In this document: in pieces, positions 1 to 7,953 of the stretch
How the letters are laid out: each line of letters starts with the position of its first letter
Numbering within the stretch: position 1 is the stretch's first letter
DNA from: Streptomyces sp. NBC_00335
GTDB lineage: Bacteria; Actinomycetota; Actinomycetes; Streptomycetales; Streptomycetaceae
Assembly: GCF_036127095.1 (NCBI RefSeq)
Contig: NZ_CP108006.1
Coordinates: forward strand, 2,232,001-2,296,000
DNA: 64,000 nucleotides
Direction of reading: 5' to 3'
Translations under genes and position numbers: made by a program
Notes under the pieces: model-generated
What the model was told of the DNA's origin: nothing
Seen by the model: only the letters and a program-made list of their open reading frames with translations
Database searches by the model: none

Positions 1-3000
1 TAACGGCGCACTTCGGCTTCCGAGAGCCCTTCGCGGCTCTTCGGGGTCGGGTGCAGCGGGTGGCCGAGAAGGAGGGACTGTTCGGCGGTGAGGAACCGGT
101 CCGCGGCTACGGGGGCGGGTGCGGACGGGCGTTGGCGGCGGTCGGTGATGAACTCGGTGGTCCGGCGCACCGAGTCGGCGACCCGGCCGACGAGGTCGGC
201 GCCGCCGGGGTCGCCGTCGCTGTGGGTGCCGTCGCTGTGGGCGCCGGTTCCGGGGCCGCCGCCTTCGCGGGAGATCAGCGCCGCGAGGGTGACCGCGTCC
301 ACGGCGGGGGCGTCGGCGGGGACGCCTTCGATGCGGGCCGGGCCGAAGCGGTGCCAGCCGGCGGGGGACCAGTAGCGGACGGCGACGAGCAGGGCGGCGC
401 CGGATGCGGGGAGGGGGATGCGCAGGACGGGGCCGACGGGCTGTTCGAGTCCGGTCTCGCGGACCCAGCAGCGCAGCAGGTTCTCCACCGAGGCCGCCTC
501 GGCGGCGACCCTGGGGTCGGGGTGGTCCAACGGGTCCGCGGCTCCCGCGCGGGGTCGGACGGCGCCGTCCTTCTGCCGCGGCACCGCGGCGGGTGCCTGG
601 GGCTCGGTCGCCGGCCAGGGCATGCCCGCGGCAGGCATGCCCGGGAACGCACCGTCAGCACCGTCAGCACCAGTGAAGCCGTCCCCCGGCGATGCAGGCG
701 CTGGGGCCCGCCGCTCCCCCGGTTCCGCTGCACCGGTTCGCGGGGCCGTCCCGTCCTGGGTGGCGAGGGGTACGCCGGTAGCACCGGTGGCCGAAGGGGC
801 CGCCGCGGAGGGCCCCTTCGGCACGGCCTTGCCCTGCGCCCCCGGGGGCCGCCCGTCCGAACGTTCCGGGCCGGGCGGAGCCGGGTCGGCCGCCGAGCCG
901 GAGCCGGGCGATGCTCCCCGGGCCTCCGCGGAACCCTCGGCCGGCAGACCCCCTGCCCTGCCAGCCGGACCAGCGTCGGCCGCAGCGCCGGAAGCCGGCC
1001 CCGAAGCCGCGCTGCCGGAGGCTTCACCGGTAGCCGACACCCCGGACCATGCCACGGCACCGGCCAACGGCGGCCAGGCGTTGGGGGCTGGGGAAAGGGC
1101 GGCGGACACGGCCGGAGCAGCGGCGGGCCCGGGGGCACTGTCGGCTGGAGCGAGCAGTGGCGGCCACGTGGTGAGGGCGGGGGAAGGGGCGGCGGCCACA
1201 GCCGGAGTGAAGGCGGGCTGGAAAGAACGTTCCGCTGGAGCGGGTGGCGGCTGCCACGCGGTGGCAGCGGGCGGAGGTTCGGTGGTGCCCGGGGCCGGAG
1301 GAGAAGCGGGCGGCTCAGGGTGCGCCGTAGCACCGGAAGGTGACGGGCCCGGACCGCCGTCCGGGGAGACGGAGGAGGTGAGCAGCGCGGGCTCAGCCGC
1401 CAGGGCCGAGGTGGCGCTGACGGACACCGGCCCGTCCGGGGCCCCCGCGACGGCCGGGGTCGGGCTCGGACCAGGAGCCGTGGGCTCCGTACCGGAAGGC
1501 TTCCCGGGCCGGGCGGGCAGGTGCCCGGTGGAGGCCGTCAGGGACGGAGAGGGGCGGTCGTCGGACAGTGGCACCGGCGCGCCACCGAGGGCCGAGGTCG
1601 AGGGGGGCGTAGGCGCAGCGCCCAGGATCGGGTCCGACGGCGGCATGAGCACAGGGCCGGACGTCGAGACCGGCAGCGGCGTAGGCGCAAGGCCGGAGAT
1701 CGGGGACGACGTCGGCGTAGGCAGAGGTCCGGAGGTCGAGACCGGCAGCAACGTCGGCGCAAGGCCGGAGATCGGGGACGACGTCGGCATAGACACAGGG
1801 CCGGAGGTCGAGACCGGCAGCGACGTCGGCGCAAGGCCGGAGGTTGGGGACGGCGGCAGTGGCGCAGCGCCGGACATCGGGAACGGCGGCGTAGGCGCAG
1901 GGCCGAGGATCGGGGGCGGTGGCGGCGTAGGCGCAGGGCCGGAGGTCGGCAACGGCTGCGGCGTGGGGTCGGCTGGGGCGGGGGGAGACGGCGGCGGCGT
2001 GCTCTCGGCAACGGGCCGGGCCCCGGGTGCGGGGGTCGGCGGCTGCGGGAGTTCTGGGGAGACGGTCGGGAGCTGCGGGGGTCGGTGCCCGGGCGCAGCA
2101 GTCGAACCCGGGGCGGCCGCCGGTGGGGCCCCGAGGGTGGCCGGGGTGGCGGGAGTGGCTGATGCCGCTGAGAGGGGCCCGGTCTCCTCCTGGGTCGGCA
2201 GTGGTGAAGAGCCGACGGGGCCGGGCGCGGAGGGTGTGTACCCGTACCGGAAAGGGAGGGGAGCGGCAGGAGTCTCCGGGGATGGGGCCGCACCGCCGCT
2301 CCCTGCCTGAAGTGGCGTACCCGTCGGCATGGGCTGCGGCGTCGCAGCCGCGGAGAGGGGGGAACGTGGGTGGTCGACGGACTCCGCAGAAGGCGAGATG
2401 GATGCAGCCGGAGGGGTCGGTGAACCCAGTGCGTCAGCGGACGCCGACAGTGGCGAAGCGGCAGCAGGCGAAGAGTGCGCCGACGGCTGCGGATCAGCGG
2501 GCGCCCGTGGCGGAAGGGCGGACGCAGCCTGAGTGAATGACGGCTGTGGTGGCGCGGCAGGCGTCGTCGACCGCGGCGGCACAGAAGCGGCCTGCGGAAG
2601 CGGCGAATCCAGCCGATCAGTCGGCAACGGCAGGGCAGGGGCAGCGGCAAGGGCGGGCCGAAGGTCCGGCTCGGACTCGGCCGGAGGCTGCGGGGATCCC
2701 GGCGGTGTCGTGGGCAGCGGCGTCGATGGGGCGGACACCGACGGAGGCAGCAGCGGGCCGGACGCCGACTGGGCCAGCGGCGGGGCGGACACCAGCTGCG
2801 GCTGCGGTGCGGCAGACGCCGACGGAGGCAGTGGTCCGGCGGGCGCCAGAGGAGGCAGCGGTGCGGCAGACGCCGGCTGCGGCAGGGCGGACACCGACGG
2901 AGGCAGCAGCGGGCCGGACGCCGACTGCGGCAGCGGCGGGGCGGACGCCAGCTGCGGCTGCGGTGCGGCGGACGCCGGCTGCGGCAGCGGCAGGGCGGAC

Positions 3001-3242
3001 GCCGACGGAGGCAGCAGCGGGGCAGACGCCAGAGGAGGCAGCTGCCCGGCGGGCGCCAGAGGAGGCAGCGGTGCGGCAGACACCGGCTGCGGCTGCGGCT
3101 GCGGCTGCGGCTGCGGCTGCGGTGGGTGTACCGGGTTGGCCGGTGGGTGTGCCGAAAGGGGCGGGGGGAGCGGGGTGGGCGTTGGGTGGAGCGGGTCGGT
3201 GGGGGGTGGGAAGGGGGCCGAGGGGTGGAGGGGGTCGGGCAT
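1..3242 (-). CDS. IucA/IucC-family siderophore synthetase with giant Pro/Ala/Ser-rich N-terminal extension (partial, runs off left edge)
   Basis: One minus-strand frame stays open from the ATG at 3242 to the edge, 1080 codons, with no in-frame stop in the lines I checked codon by codon (1-2820). The start follows the aminotransferase stop by 8 bases and has an AAGGA ribosome site 5 bases upstream. The last ~180 visible residues (below about position 545) look like the N-terminus of an NIS synthetase, with VENLLRCWVRETG, VRYWSPAGWHRFG and FLTAEQSLLLGHPLHPTPK. Such enzymes couple citrate or dicarboxylates to amines or amino alcohols using ATP. The first ~900 residues are low-complexity Pro/Ala/Ser/Leu with tandem repeats; this is far outside the usual ~600-residue family length. 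In-frame ATGs at 638 and 623 lie close to the domain but lack a ribosome site, so a short protein is possible but less supported. Confidence 0.8.
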   Translation of the reverse strand, partial: MPDPLHPSAPFPPPTDPLHPTPTPLPPPLSAHPPANPVHPPQPQPQPQPQPQPVSAAPLPPLAPAGQLPPLASAPLLPPSASALPLPQPASAAPQPQLASAPPLPQSASGPLLPPSVSALPQPASAAPLPPLAPAGPLPPSASAAPQPQLVSAPPLAQSASGPLLPPSVSAPSTPLPTTPPGSPQPPAESEPDLRPALAAAPALPLPTDRLDSPLPQAASVPPRSTTPAAPPQPSFTQAASALPPRAPADPQPSAHSSPAAASPLSASADALGSPTPPAASISPSAESVDHPRSPLSAAATPQPMPTGTPLQAGSGGAAPSPETPAAPLPFRYGYTPSAPGPVGSSPLPTQEETGPLSAASATPATPATLGAPPAAAPGSTAAPGHRPPQLPTVSPELPQPPTPAPGARPVAESTPPPSPPAPADPTPQPLPTSGPAPTPPPPPILGPAPTPPFPMSGAAPLPPSPTSGLAPTSLPVSTSGPVSMPTSSPISGLAPTLLPVSTSGPLPTPTSSPISGLAPTPLPVSTSGPVLMPPSDPILGAAPTPPSTSALGGAPVPLSDDRPSPSLTASTGHLPARPGKPSGTEPTAPGPSPTPAVAGAPDGPVSVSATSALAAEPALLTSSVSPDGGPGPSPSGATAHPEPPASPPAPGTTEPPPAATAWQPPPAPAERSFQPAFTPAVAAAPSPALTTWPPLLAPADSAPGPAAAPAVSAALSPAPNAWPPLAGAVAWSGVSATGEASGSAASGPASGAAADAGPAGRAGGLPAEGSAEARGASPGSGSAADPAPPGPERSDGRPPGAQGKAVPKGPSAAAPSATGATGVPLATQDGTAPRTGAAEPGERRAPAPASPGDGFTGADGADGAFPGMPAAGMPWPATEPQAPAAVPRQKDGAVRPRAGAADPLDHPDPRVAAEAASVENLLRCWVRETGLEQPVGPVLRIPLPASGAALLVAVRYWSPAGWHRFGPARIEGVPADAPAVDAVTLAALISREGGGPGTGAHSDGTHSDGDPGGADLVGRVADSVRRTTEFITDRRQRPSAPAPVAADRFLTAEQSLLLGHPLHPTPKSREGLSEAEVRR
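1624..1890. repeat. 72-bp in-frame tandem repeats inside the synthetase extension
   Basis: Two near-identical 72-bp units lie at 1669-1740 and 1741-1812, flanked on both sides by degenerate partial copies. On the minus strand each unit encodes 24 residues rich in Pro, Ser, Thr and Leu (for example PISGLAPT). The unit length is a multiple of three, so copy changes would keep the reading frame. Confidence 0.85.
2731..3120. repeat. Degenerate 12-bp-based repeats ending in a (GGCTGC)6 microsatellite
   Basis: Long near-copies begin at 2731, 2887 and 2995, spaced 156 and 108 bp apart, both multiples of 12. They are built from short modules such as GACGGAGGCAGCAGCGGG. The block ends in six perfect GGCTGC hexamers at 3085-3120, which encode Pro-Gln dipeptides on the minus strand close to the protein N-terminus. 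All periods are multiples of three. Confidence 0.85.
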
Positions 3243-3250
3243 CGGGGTCC

Positions 3251-4714
3251 TTAGCGGCGGGTGGCGGCGGAGATGGCGTCGGCGAGGCGGTCGAGGACGG
3301 CTGAGGCCTGTTCGTCGGTCAGGGTGAGAGGGGGGAGGAGGCGGACGACGCTGGAGTGGCGGCCGCCGAGTTCGACGATCAGGCCCCGGTCCAGACAGGC
3401 CTGGCGGACGGCCACCGCGAGGTCGGGCGAGGCTTCCCCGGTGTCGGGGTCGGCGAGTTCGACGCCGATCATCAGCCCGCGGCCCCGTACGTCCGCCACG
3501 CACGGATGGGCCGGCATCAGGCCGCGCAGCGCGGCGAGCATGCGCGCCCCCAAGGTCCGTGCGCGTTCCGCGAGGCCGTTCTCCCGGACGTAGGCCAGGG
3601 TCGCGGTGCCCGCCGCCATGGCCAGCTGGTTGCCGCGGAAGGTGCCGGCGTGGGCGCCGGGGGCCCACTGGTCCAGCTCCGCCCGGTACACGATCACCGC
3701 GAGCGGCAGGCTGCCCCCGATGGCTTTGGACAGCACCATCACGTCGGGGACCACCCCCGCGTGGTCGACCCCCCAAAAGGCCCCGGTGCGCCCGACCCCC
3801 GTCTGGACCTCGTCGGCGATCAGCGGGATCCCCCGCTCCGCCGTGATCTCCCGCATCGCGCGCAGCCAGGCGTCGGGGGCGGGGTGGACTCCGCCCTCTC
3901 CCTGGACGGGTTCGACGATCATCCCGGCGGGTGCGGGCACCCCGCTCTTGGGGTCGTCGAGCAGGCTCCGCGTCCACCGGGCCGCCAGTTCCGCCCCCTC
4001 GGCCCCGCCGACTCCGAACGGACAGCGGCGGTCCTGCGGATACGGCAGCCGGGTCACCGTGACGTCCGTGGCCCCGCCGGAGACGGCCAGTGCTCCCGCG
4101 GTCATGCCGTGGTAGGCCCCCGTGAAGGCGAGCATCCCGGACCGGCCGGTCGCGGTGCGGACGAGGGTGAGCGCGGCCTCCACCGCGTCCGTCCCGGCCG
4201 GTCCGCAGAACTGGATGCGGGCGTCCGCGGCCAGTTCCGCGGGCAGGTTGGCGAACAGTTCGGTGGTGAAGGCGTCCTTGACCGGGGTCGCGAGGTCCAG
4301 CACGTGCAGCGGGGCTCCCGAGTCGAGGACCCCGCGGATGGCTTCGAGCACCACCGGGTGGTTGTGGCCGAGGGCGAGGGTTCCGGCGCCGGAGAGGCAG
4401 TCGAGGTAGCGGCGTCCGTCCGCCCCCTCGATGGTCAACCCCCGTGCGCGCACGGGCACGATGGGCAGGGAGCGCGCGTACGTCCGTGCCGCGGACTCCC
4501 GTTGCGCCTGCCTGCGCAGGATCCCCTCGCCCGCGGCCGACCCCGGAGCCGCATGCGACCTCAGAGCCGCATCCGACCCCGGAGCGGTTTCCGACCCCGG
4601 AGCCGCATCCTGCCCCCCTCCCCCGAACTGCCCCGCCTCCGGAACCCGGTTCGCCCGCCCCGGGACCTGCGCCCCGGCCGTGGCCCGCTCGCCCGTCCAA
4701 GCCGTCAAAGGCAC
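3251..4714 (-). CDS. Class III (diaminobutyrate/ornithine-type) PLP aminotransferase of the siderophore operon
   Basis: 487 residues. The fold-type I class III signature is clear: a GPAGTDAVEAA phosphate/substrate region, the LIADEVQTGVGRTG stretch and the PLP lysine in VLSKAIGG, then FRGNQLAMAAGTA. It resembles diaminobutyrate-2-oxoglutarate transaminases, which make or use the diamine building blocks of siderophores. The GTG start at 4714 was chosen because GGAGGAG lies 8 bases upstream; an ATG 18 codons further up (4768) has no such site. The N-terminal ~50 residues are Ala/Pro/Gly/Ser-rich with short repeats, echoing the low-complexity head of the downstream synthetase. The two genes are 8 bases apart and surely cotranscribed. 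The exact amino donor and siderophore are unknown from this window. Confidence 0.85.
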   Translation of the reverse strand: MPLTAWTGERATAGAQVPGRANRVPEAGQFGGGGQDAAPGSETAPGSDAALRSHAAPGSAAGEGILRRQAQRESAARTYARSLPIVPVRARGLTIEGADGRRYLDCLSGAGTLALGHNHPVVLEAIRGVLDSGAPLHVLDLATPVKDAFTTELFANLPAELAADARIQFCGPAGTDAVEAALTLVRTATGRSGMLAFTGAYHGMTAGALAVSGGATDVTVTRLPYPQDRRCPFGVGGAEGAELAARWTRSLLDDPKSGVPAPAGMIVEPVQGEGGVHPAPDAWLRAMREITAERGIPLIADEVQTGVGRTGAFWGVDHAGVVPDVMVLSKAIGGSLPLAVIVYRAELDQWAPGAHAGTFRGNQLAMAAGTATLAYVRENGLAERARTLGARMLAALRGLMPAHPCVADVRGRGLMIGVELADPDTGEASPDLAVAVRQACLDRGLIVELGGRHSSVVRLLPPLTLTDEQASAVLDRLADAISAATRR

Positions 4715-5002
4715 GAGTGTCGCTCCTCCCGCACGGTTGCTCTTCCGGGGTGCGCTTCGAACACCCACGCTGCTCCCCCATCCCCCGTACGTACCAACGA
4801 CGGTGGCGGCGACGGATCACGGGTGGGCCCAAGATCCTTGTCCGGCCCGGGCGCCGGCGCCCGATGGAACCGGCGCCCGGGGGGAACCGATGCCCCGGGC
4901 TGTGCCGTCCCCCACGGCAGCGGCATAGTGGGGTGCTGCAACTCAGGCGCCCGCCTACCAGGCACCATCCCGAACCAAGAACCACCCAGGGGGATTCACG
5001 AC

Positions 5003-6172
5003 ATGCGACCGATCCGACCGGTCACCGCGATCCTGTGCTCGGCCGCGCTCGCGCTGACCGCCGCGGCCTGCGGGCCCGGCGACGGTGAGACCGACGCCAA
5101 GCCGACCGTGGCCGTGAGCCTGCCCACCAGCCTGGACGGGGTGAAGATCCCGGACGGACTGAAGGACAAGCTCAAGGAGCACGGCATCGACCTGGAGAAG
5201 TGGAAGGGGGGTGAGTGGAAGAACTGGAAGAAGGAGGACTGGCTCCGCGAGGCGGGCGACTACATCAACCCGATCATCGAGGACCTCTGGGACCCGGACC
5301 GGATGCGTGACGCCGCCAAGACTCCGCAGCCTCCCGCCGTCGACCCGGACGCGGGCAAGGACCAGGGCGTCACCGACCCGACCCCGGCTCCGGTGGCCGC
5401 CAAGGCCGCGGCCGCGCCGTACCACCAGAGCGTTCCCGCCTCCGGCAAGGTGTTCTTCGACGGTCCCGAGGGCTCGATGGTCTGCTCGGCGACCGTGGTC
5501 AAGGACCCGGCGCACCCCGGCAAGTCCAACATGGTCTGGACGGCCGGCCACTGCGTGCACGCAGGCAAGGCCGGCGGCTGGTACCGCAACATCGCCTTCG
5601 TCCCGTCGTACAACAACAAGGGCAAGTCCGCGGCCGCGCTCAAGGGTGCGCCCCGCGAGGAAGTGGCCCCGTACGGCGTGTGGTGGAGCGACTGGGCGCA
5701 GACCTCCGACCAGTGGATCGCGACGGGCGGTCCGACCGGCGGCGCGGGTGCTCCGTACGACTTCGCGGTGCTGCACGTGACCCCCGAGAAGGGTGGCGGC
5801 AAGTCGCTGGAGGAGACGGTCGGGACGGCGCTCCCGGTGGAGTTCACCGCCCAGGCCACGTCCAAGATCGCGAAGATCACGGCCACCGGCTACCCGGCGG
5901 CGGCTCCGTTCGACGGTCAGAAGGCGTTCCAGTGCGCCGACAAGCCGGGCCGGCTGTCGCTGAACGCGACCGACCCGGTGATGTACCGCATCGGCTGCAC
6001 GATGACCGGCGGTTCCTCGGGCGGCGGCTGGGTCGCGGCGGGCGCGGACGGCAAGCCCGCGCTGGTGTCGAACACCTCCATCGGCCCCGCGAAGGCGGGC
6101 TGGCTGGCCGGGCCCCGGCTGGGTCCGGAGGCGAAGGGCGTCTTCGACGCCGTGAGCGGCAAGTTCAAGTAA
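5003..6172 (+). CDS. Secreted trypsin-like (S1 family) serine protease, probable lipoprotein
   Basis: 389 residues. The N-terminus has a charged start, a hydrophobic core and LTAAAC at residues ~16-21, a weak lipobox, so surface anchoring is likely but not certain. A Lys/Trp-rich linker follows, then an S1 domain from about residue 140. The catalytic triad is visible: His183 in TAGHC, Asp253 in YDFAVLHV and Ser339 in GGSSGGGW. The start was chosen at the ATG with AGGGGG about 9 bases upstream; a much longer open frame to the left is a shadow of the opposite-strand aminotransferase. It is transcribed divergently from the siderophore operon across a 288-bp gap. Substrate is unknown. Confidence 0.88.
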   Translation: MRPIRPVTAILCSAALALTAAACGPGDGETDAKPTVAVSLPTSLDGVKIPDGLKDKLKEHGIDLEKWKGGEWKNWKKEDWLREAGDYINPIIEDLWDPDRMRDAAKTPQPPAVDPDAGKDQGVTDPTPAPVAAKAAAAPYHQSVPASGKVFFDGPEGSMVCSATVVKDPAHPGKSNMVWTAGHCVHAGKAGGWYRNIAFVPSYNNKGKSAAALKGAPREEVAPYGVWWSDWAQTSDQWIATGGPTGGAGAPYDFAVLHVTPEKGGGKSLEETVGTALPVEFTAQATSKIAKITATGYPAAAPFDGQKAFQCADKPGRLSLNATDPVMYRIGCTMTGGSSGGGWVAAGADGKPALVSNTSIGPAKAGWLAGPRLGPEAKGVFDAVSGKFK

Positions 6173-6195
6173 CCGCCTCAGCGCACCACATGACC

Positions 6196-6223
6196 GAGGG
6201 CCCCCGCTGCTGCGGGGGCCCTC
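6196..6223. terminator. Bidirectional hairpin between protease gene and hflX
   Basis: A perfect 12-bp stem (GAGGGCCCCCGC pairing with its complement) closes on a TGCT loop, between two convergent genes. There is no clear T-run, as is common for Streptomyces terminators. Confidence 0.85.
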
Positions 6224-6249
6224 AGTGGTTCATCCGGTTCCGGTACGCG

Positions 6250-7758
6250 TCAGTGCTTCGCGAGCACGTACGGAGCGAGCTCCGAGGCCAGTTCCGCGTG
6301 CACCCGTGCCTTGAGCAGGGTGCCCTCCTCGATGTGTTCCTCGGAGATCACCTCGCCCTCGGCGTGCGCCCGGGCGACCAGCCCGCCGCGCGTGTACGGC
6401 ACCACGGCCTCGATCTCGATCGCCGGCCGCGGCAGCTCGGCGTCGATGAGCGCGAGGAGTTCCTCGATGCCCTGACCCGTGCGCGCCGAGACGGCGATGG
6501 AGCGCTTCTCGATCCGCAGCAGGCGCTGGAGCACCAGCGGGTCGGCCGCGTCCGCCTTGTTGATCACCACGATCTCGGGCACCTTGACGGCGCCGACCTC
6601 GCGGATGACCTCGCGGACCGCCGCCAGCTGCTCCTCCGGCGCCGGGTGCGAGCCGTCCACGATGTGCAGGATGAGGTCGGAGTCGCCGACCTCCTCCATC
6701 GTGGAGCGGAACGCCTCGACGAGGTGGTGGGGCAGGTGCCGGACGAAGCCGACGGTGTCGGCCAGGGTGTAGATCCGGCCGGACGGGGTCTCGGCCCGGC
6801 GCACGGTCGGGTCGAGGGTGGCGAACAGCGAGTTCTCCACCAGGACGCCCGCGCCCGTGAGGCGGTTGAGCAGCGAGGACTTGCCCGCGTTGGTGTATCC
6901 GGCGATGGCGACCGAGGGCACCTTGTTGCGGCGCCGTTCCTGCCGCTTGATGTCGCGGCCGGTCTTCATCTCCGCGATCTCCCGGCGCATCTTCGCCATC
7001 TTCTCGCGGATCCGGCGCCGGTCAGTCTCGATCTTGGTCTCACCGGGGCCGCGGGTGGCCATGCCGCCACCGCCGCCGCCACCCATCTGCCGGGACAGCG
7101 AGGCACCCCAGCCGCGCAGTCGCGGCAGCATGTACTGCATCTGCGCGAGTGCGACCTGCGCCTTGCCCTCACGGGACTTGGCGTGCTGGGCGAAGATGTC
7201 GAGGATGAGCGCGGTCCGGTCGACCACCTTCACCTTGACGACGTCTTCGAGGGCGATGAGCTGGCCGGGGCTGAGCTCACCGTCGCAGACGACGGTGTCG
7301 GCGCCGCTCTCCATCACGATGTCGCGCAGCTCGCGCGCCTTGCCGGAACCGATGAAGGTGGCCGGGTCGGGCTTGTCGCGGCGCTGGATCACTCCGTCGA
7401 GTACGAGCGCGCCCGCCGTCTCGGCGAGGGCGGCGAGCTCCGCGAGGGAGTTGTCCGCGTCCTGCACCGTGCCGGAGGTCCAGACGCCCACGAGGACGAC
7501 CCGCTCCAGGCGGAGCTGGCGGTATTCGACCTCGGTGACGTCTTCGAGCTCGGTGGAGAGGCCGACCACGCGGCGCAGGGCCGCGCGCTCGGAGCGCTCG
7601 TACTGGGCGCCGTCCCGTTCTCCGTCGATCTCGTGGCTCCAGGCGACGTCCTCTTCCATCAGGGCGTCGGCCCGAAGGCTCTCGGTGAAGCTCTGCGGGT
7701 CCGGCGCACCCTGTGCGTCGTCCCGCGCGTCCTGGGAAGGGGAAGAAGAGGAGGTCAT
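6250..7758 (-). CDS. hflX: GTPase HflX
   Basis: 502 residues. HflX is a ribosome-associated translational GTPase that splits stalled 70S or 50S particles under stress. The N-terminal HflX domain is seen around residues 90-230 (GVWTSG, DELSPGQLIALED-like segment, RLRGWGASLSRQMGG, GPGETKIETDRR). The G domain follows with the P-loop GYTNAGKSSLLN, switch region FATLDPTVRR, G3 DTVGFVRHLP and NKAD. The C-terminus carries a small extra domain. The start ATG has AAGGAT upstream. It stands alone, convergent with the protease and sharing its terminator; an elaborate palindrome cluster lies about 75-105 bases upstream of the start. Confidence 0.95.
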   Translation of the reverse strand: MTSSSSPSQDARDDAQGAPDPQSFTESLRADALMEEDVAWSHEIDGERDGAQYERSERAALRRVVGLSTELEDVTEVEYRQLRLERVVLVGVWTSGTVQDADNSLAELAALAETAGALVLDGVIQRRDKPDPATFIGSGKARELRDIVMESGADTVVCDGELSPGQLIALEDVVKVKVVDRTALILDIFAQHAKSREGKAQVALAQMQYMLPRLRGWGASLSRQMGGGGGGGMATRGPGETKIETDRRRIREKMAKMRREIAEMKTGRDIKRQERRRNKVPSVAIAGYTNAGKSSLLNRLTGAGVLVENSLFATLDPTVRRAETPSGRIYTLADTVGFVRHLPHHLVEAFRSTMEEVGDSDLILHIVDGSHPAPEEQLAAVREVIREVGAVKVPEIVVINKADAADPLVLQRLLRIEKRSIAVSARTGQGIEELLALIDAELPRPAIEIEAVVPYTRGGLVARAHAEGEVISEEHIEEGTLLKARVHAELASELAPYVLAKH

Positions 7759-7830
7759 TGGATCCTTACGTCGTTTTCGAATGCGTCCGCGTCAGGCGAA
7801 GCGGAGCCAAGGCCAAAGCTACTCCCGCGC

Positions 7831-7864
7831 GTGACATAACACTGTCACGTCCAACGTGTGACAC
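7831..7864. promoter_or_regulatory. Three nested palindromes upstream of hflX
   Basis: GTGACA-N6-TGTCAC at 7831-7848, CACGT-N3-ACGTG at 7846-7858 and GTGTGACAC at 7856-7864 follow one another, all perfect in their arms. They lie in the gap between hflX and the end of the peptidase gene, about 75-105 bases upstream of the hflX start, where only hflX can be controlled. I do not recognise the binding protein. Confidence 0.55.
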
Positions 7865-7953
7865 TCCCCTGGGATTCCCCCGGACTGCGGAGATTCCCCG
7901 GTGGCGCCCCGCGGAACGGCCTCGACGATATTGGCATGCCCGTTCCGCAGGCG

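Noticed and set aside
51..2310. Long plus-strand open frames of 430 and 630 codons and minus-strand frames of 352 and 370 codons
   Set aside because: They lie opposite or out of frame with the SD-supported minus-strand frame that leads into the IucA/IucC domain; their Arg- or Gly-rich compositions are typical GC-rich shadows.
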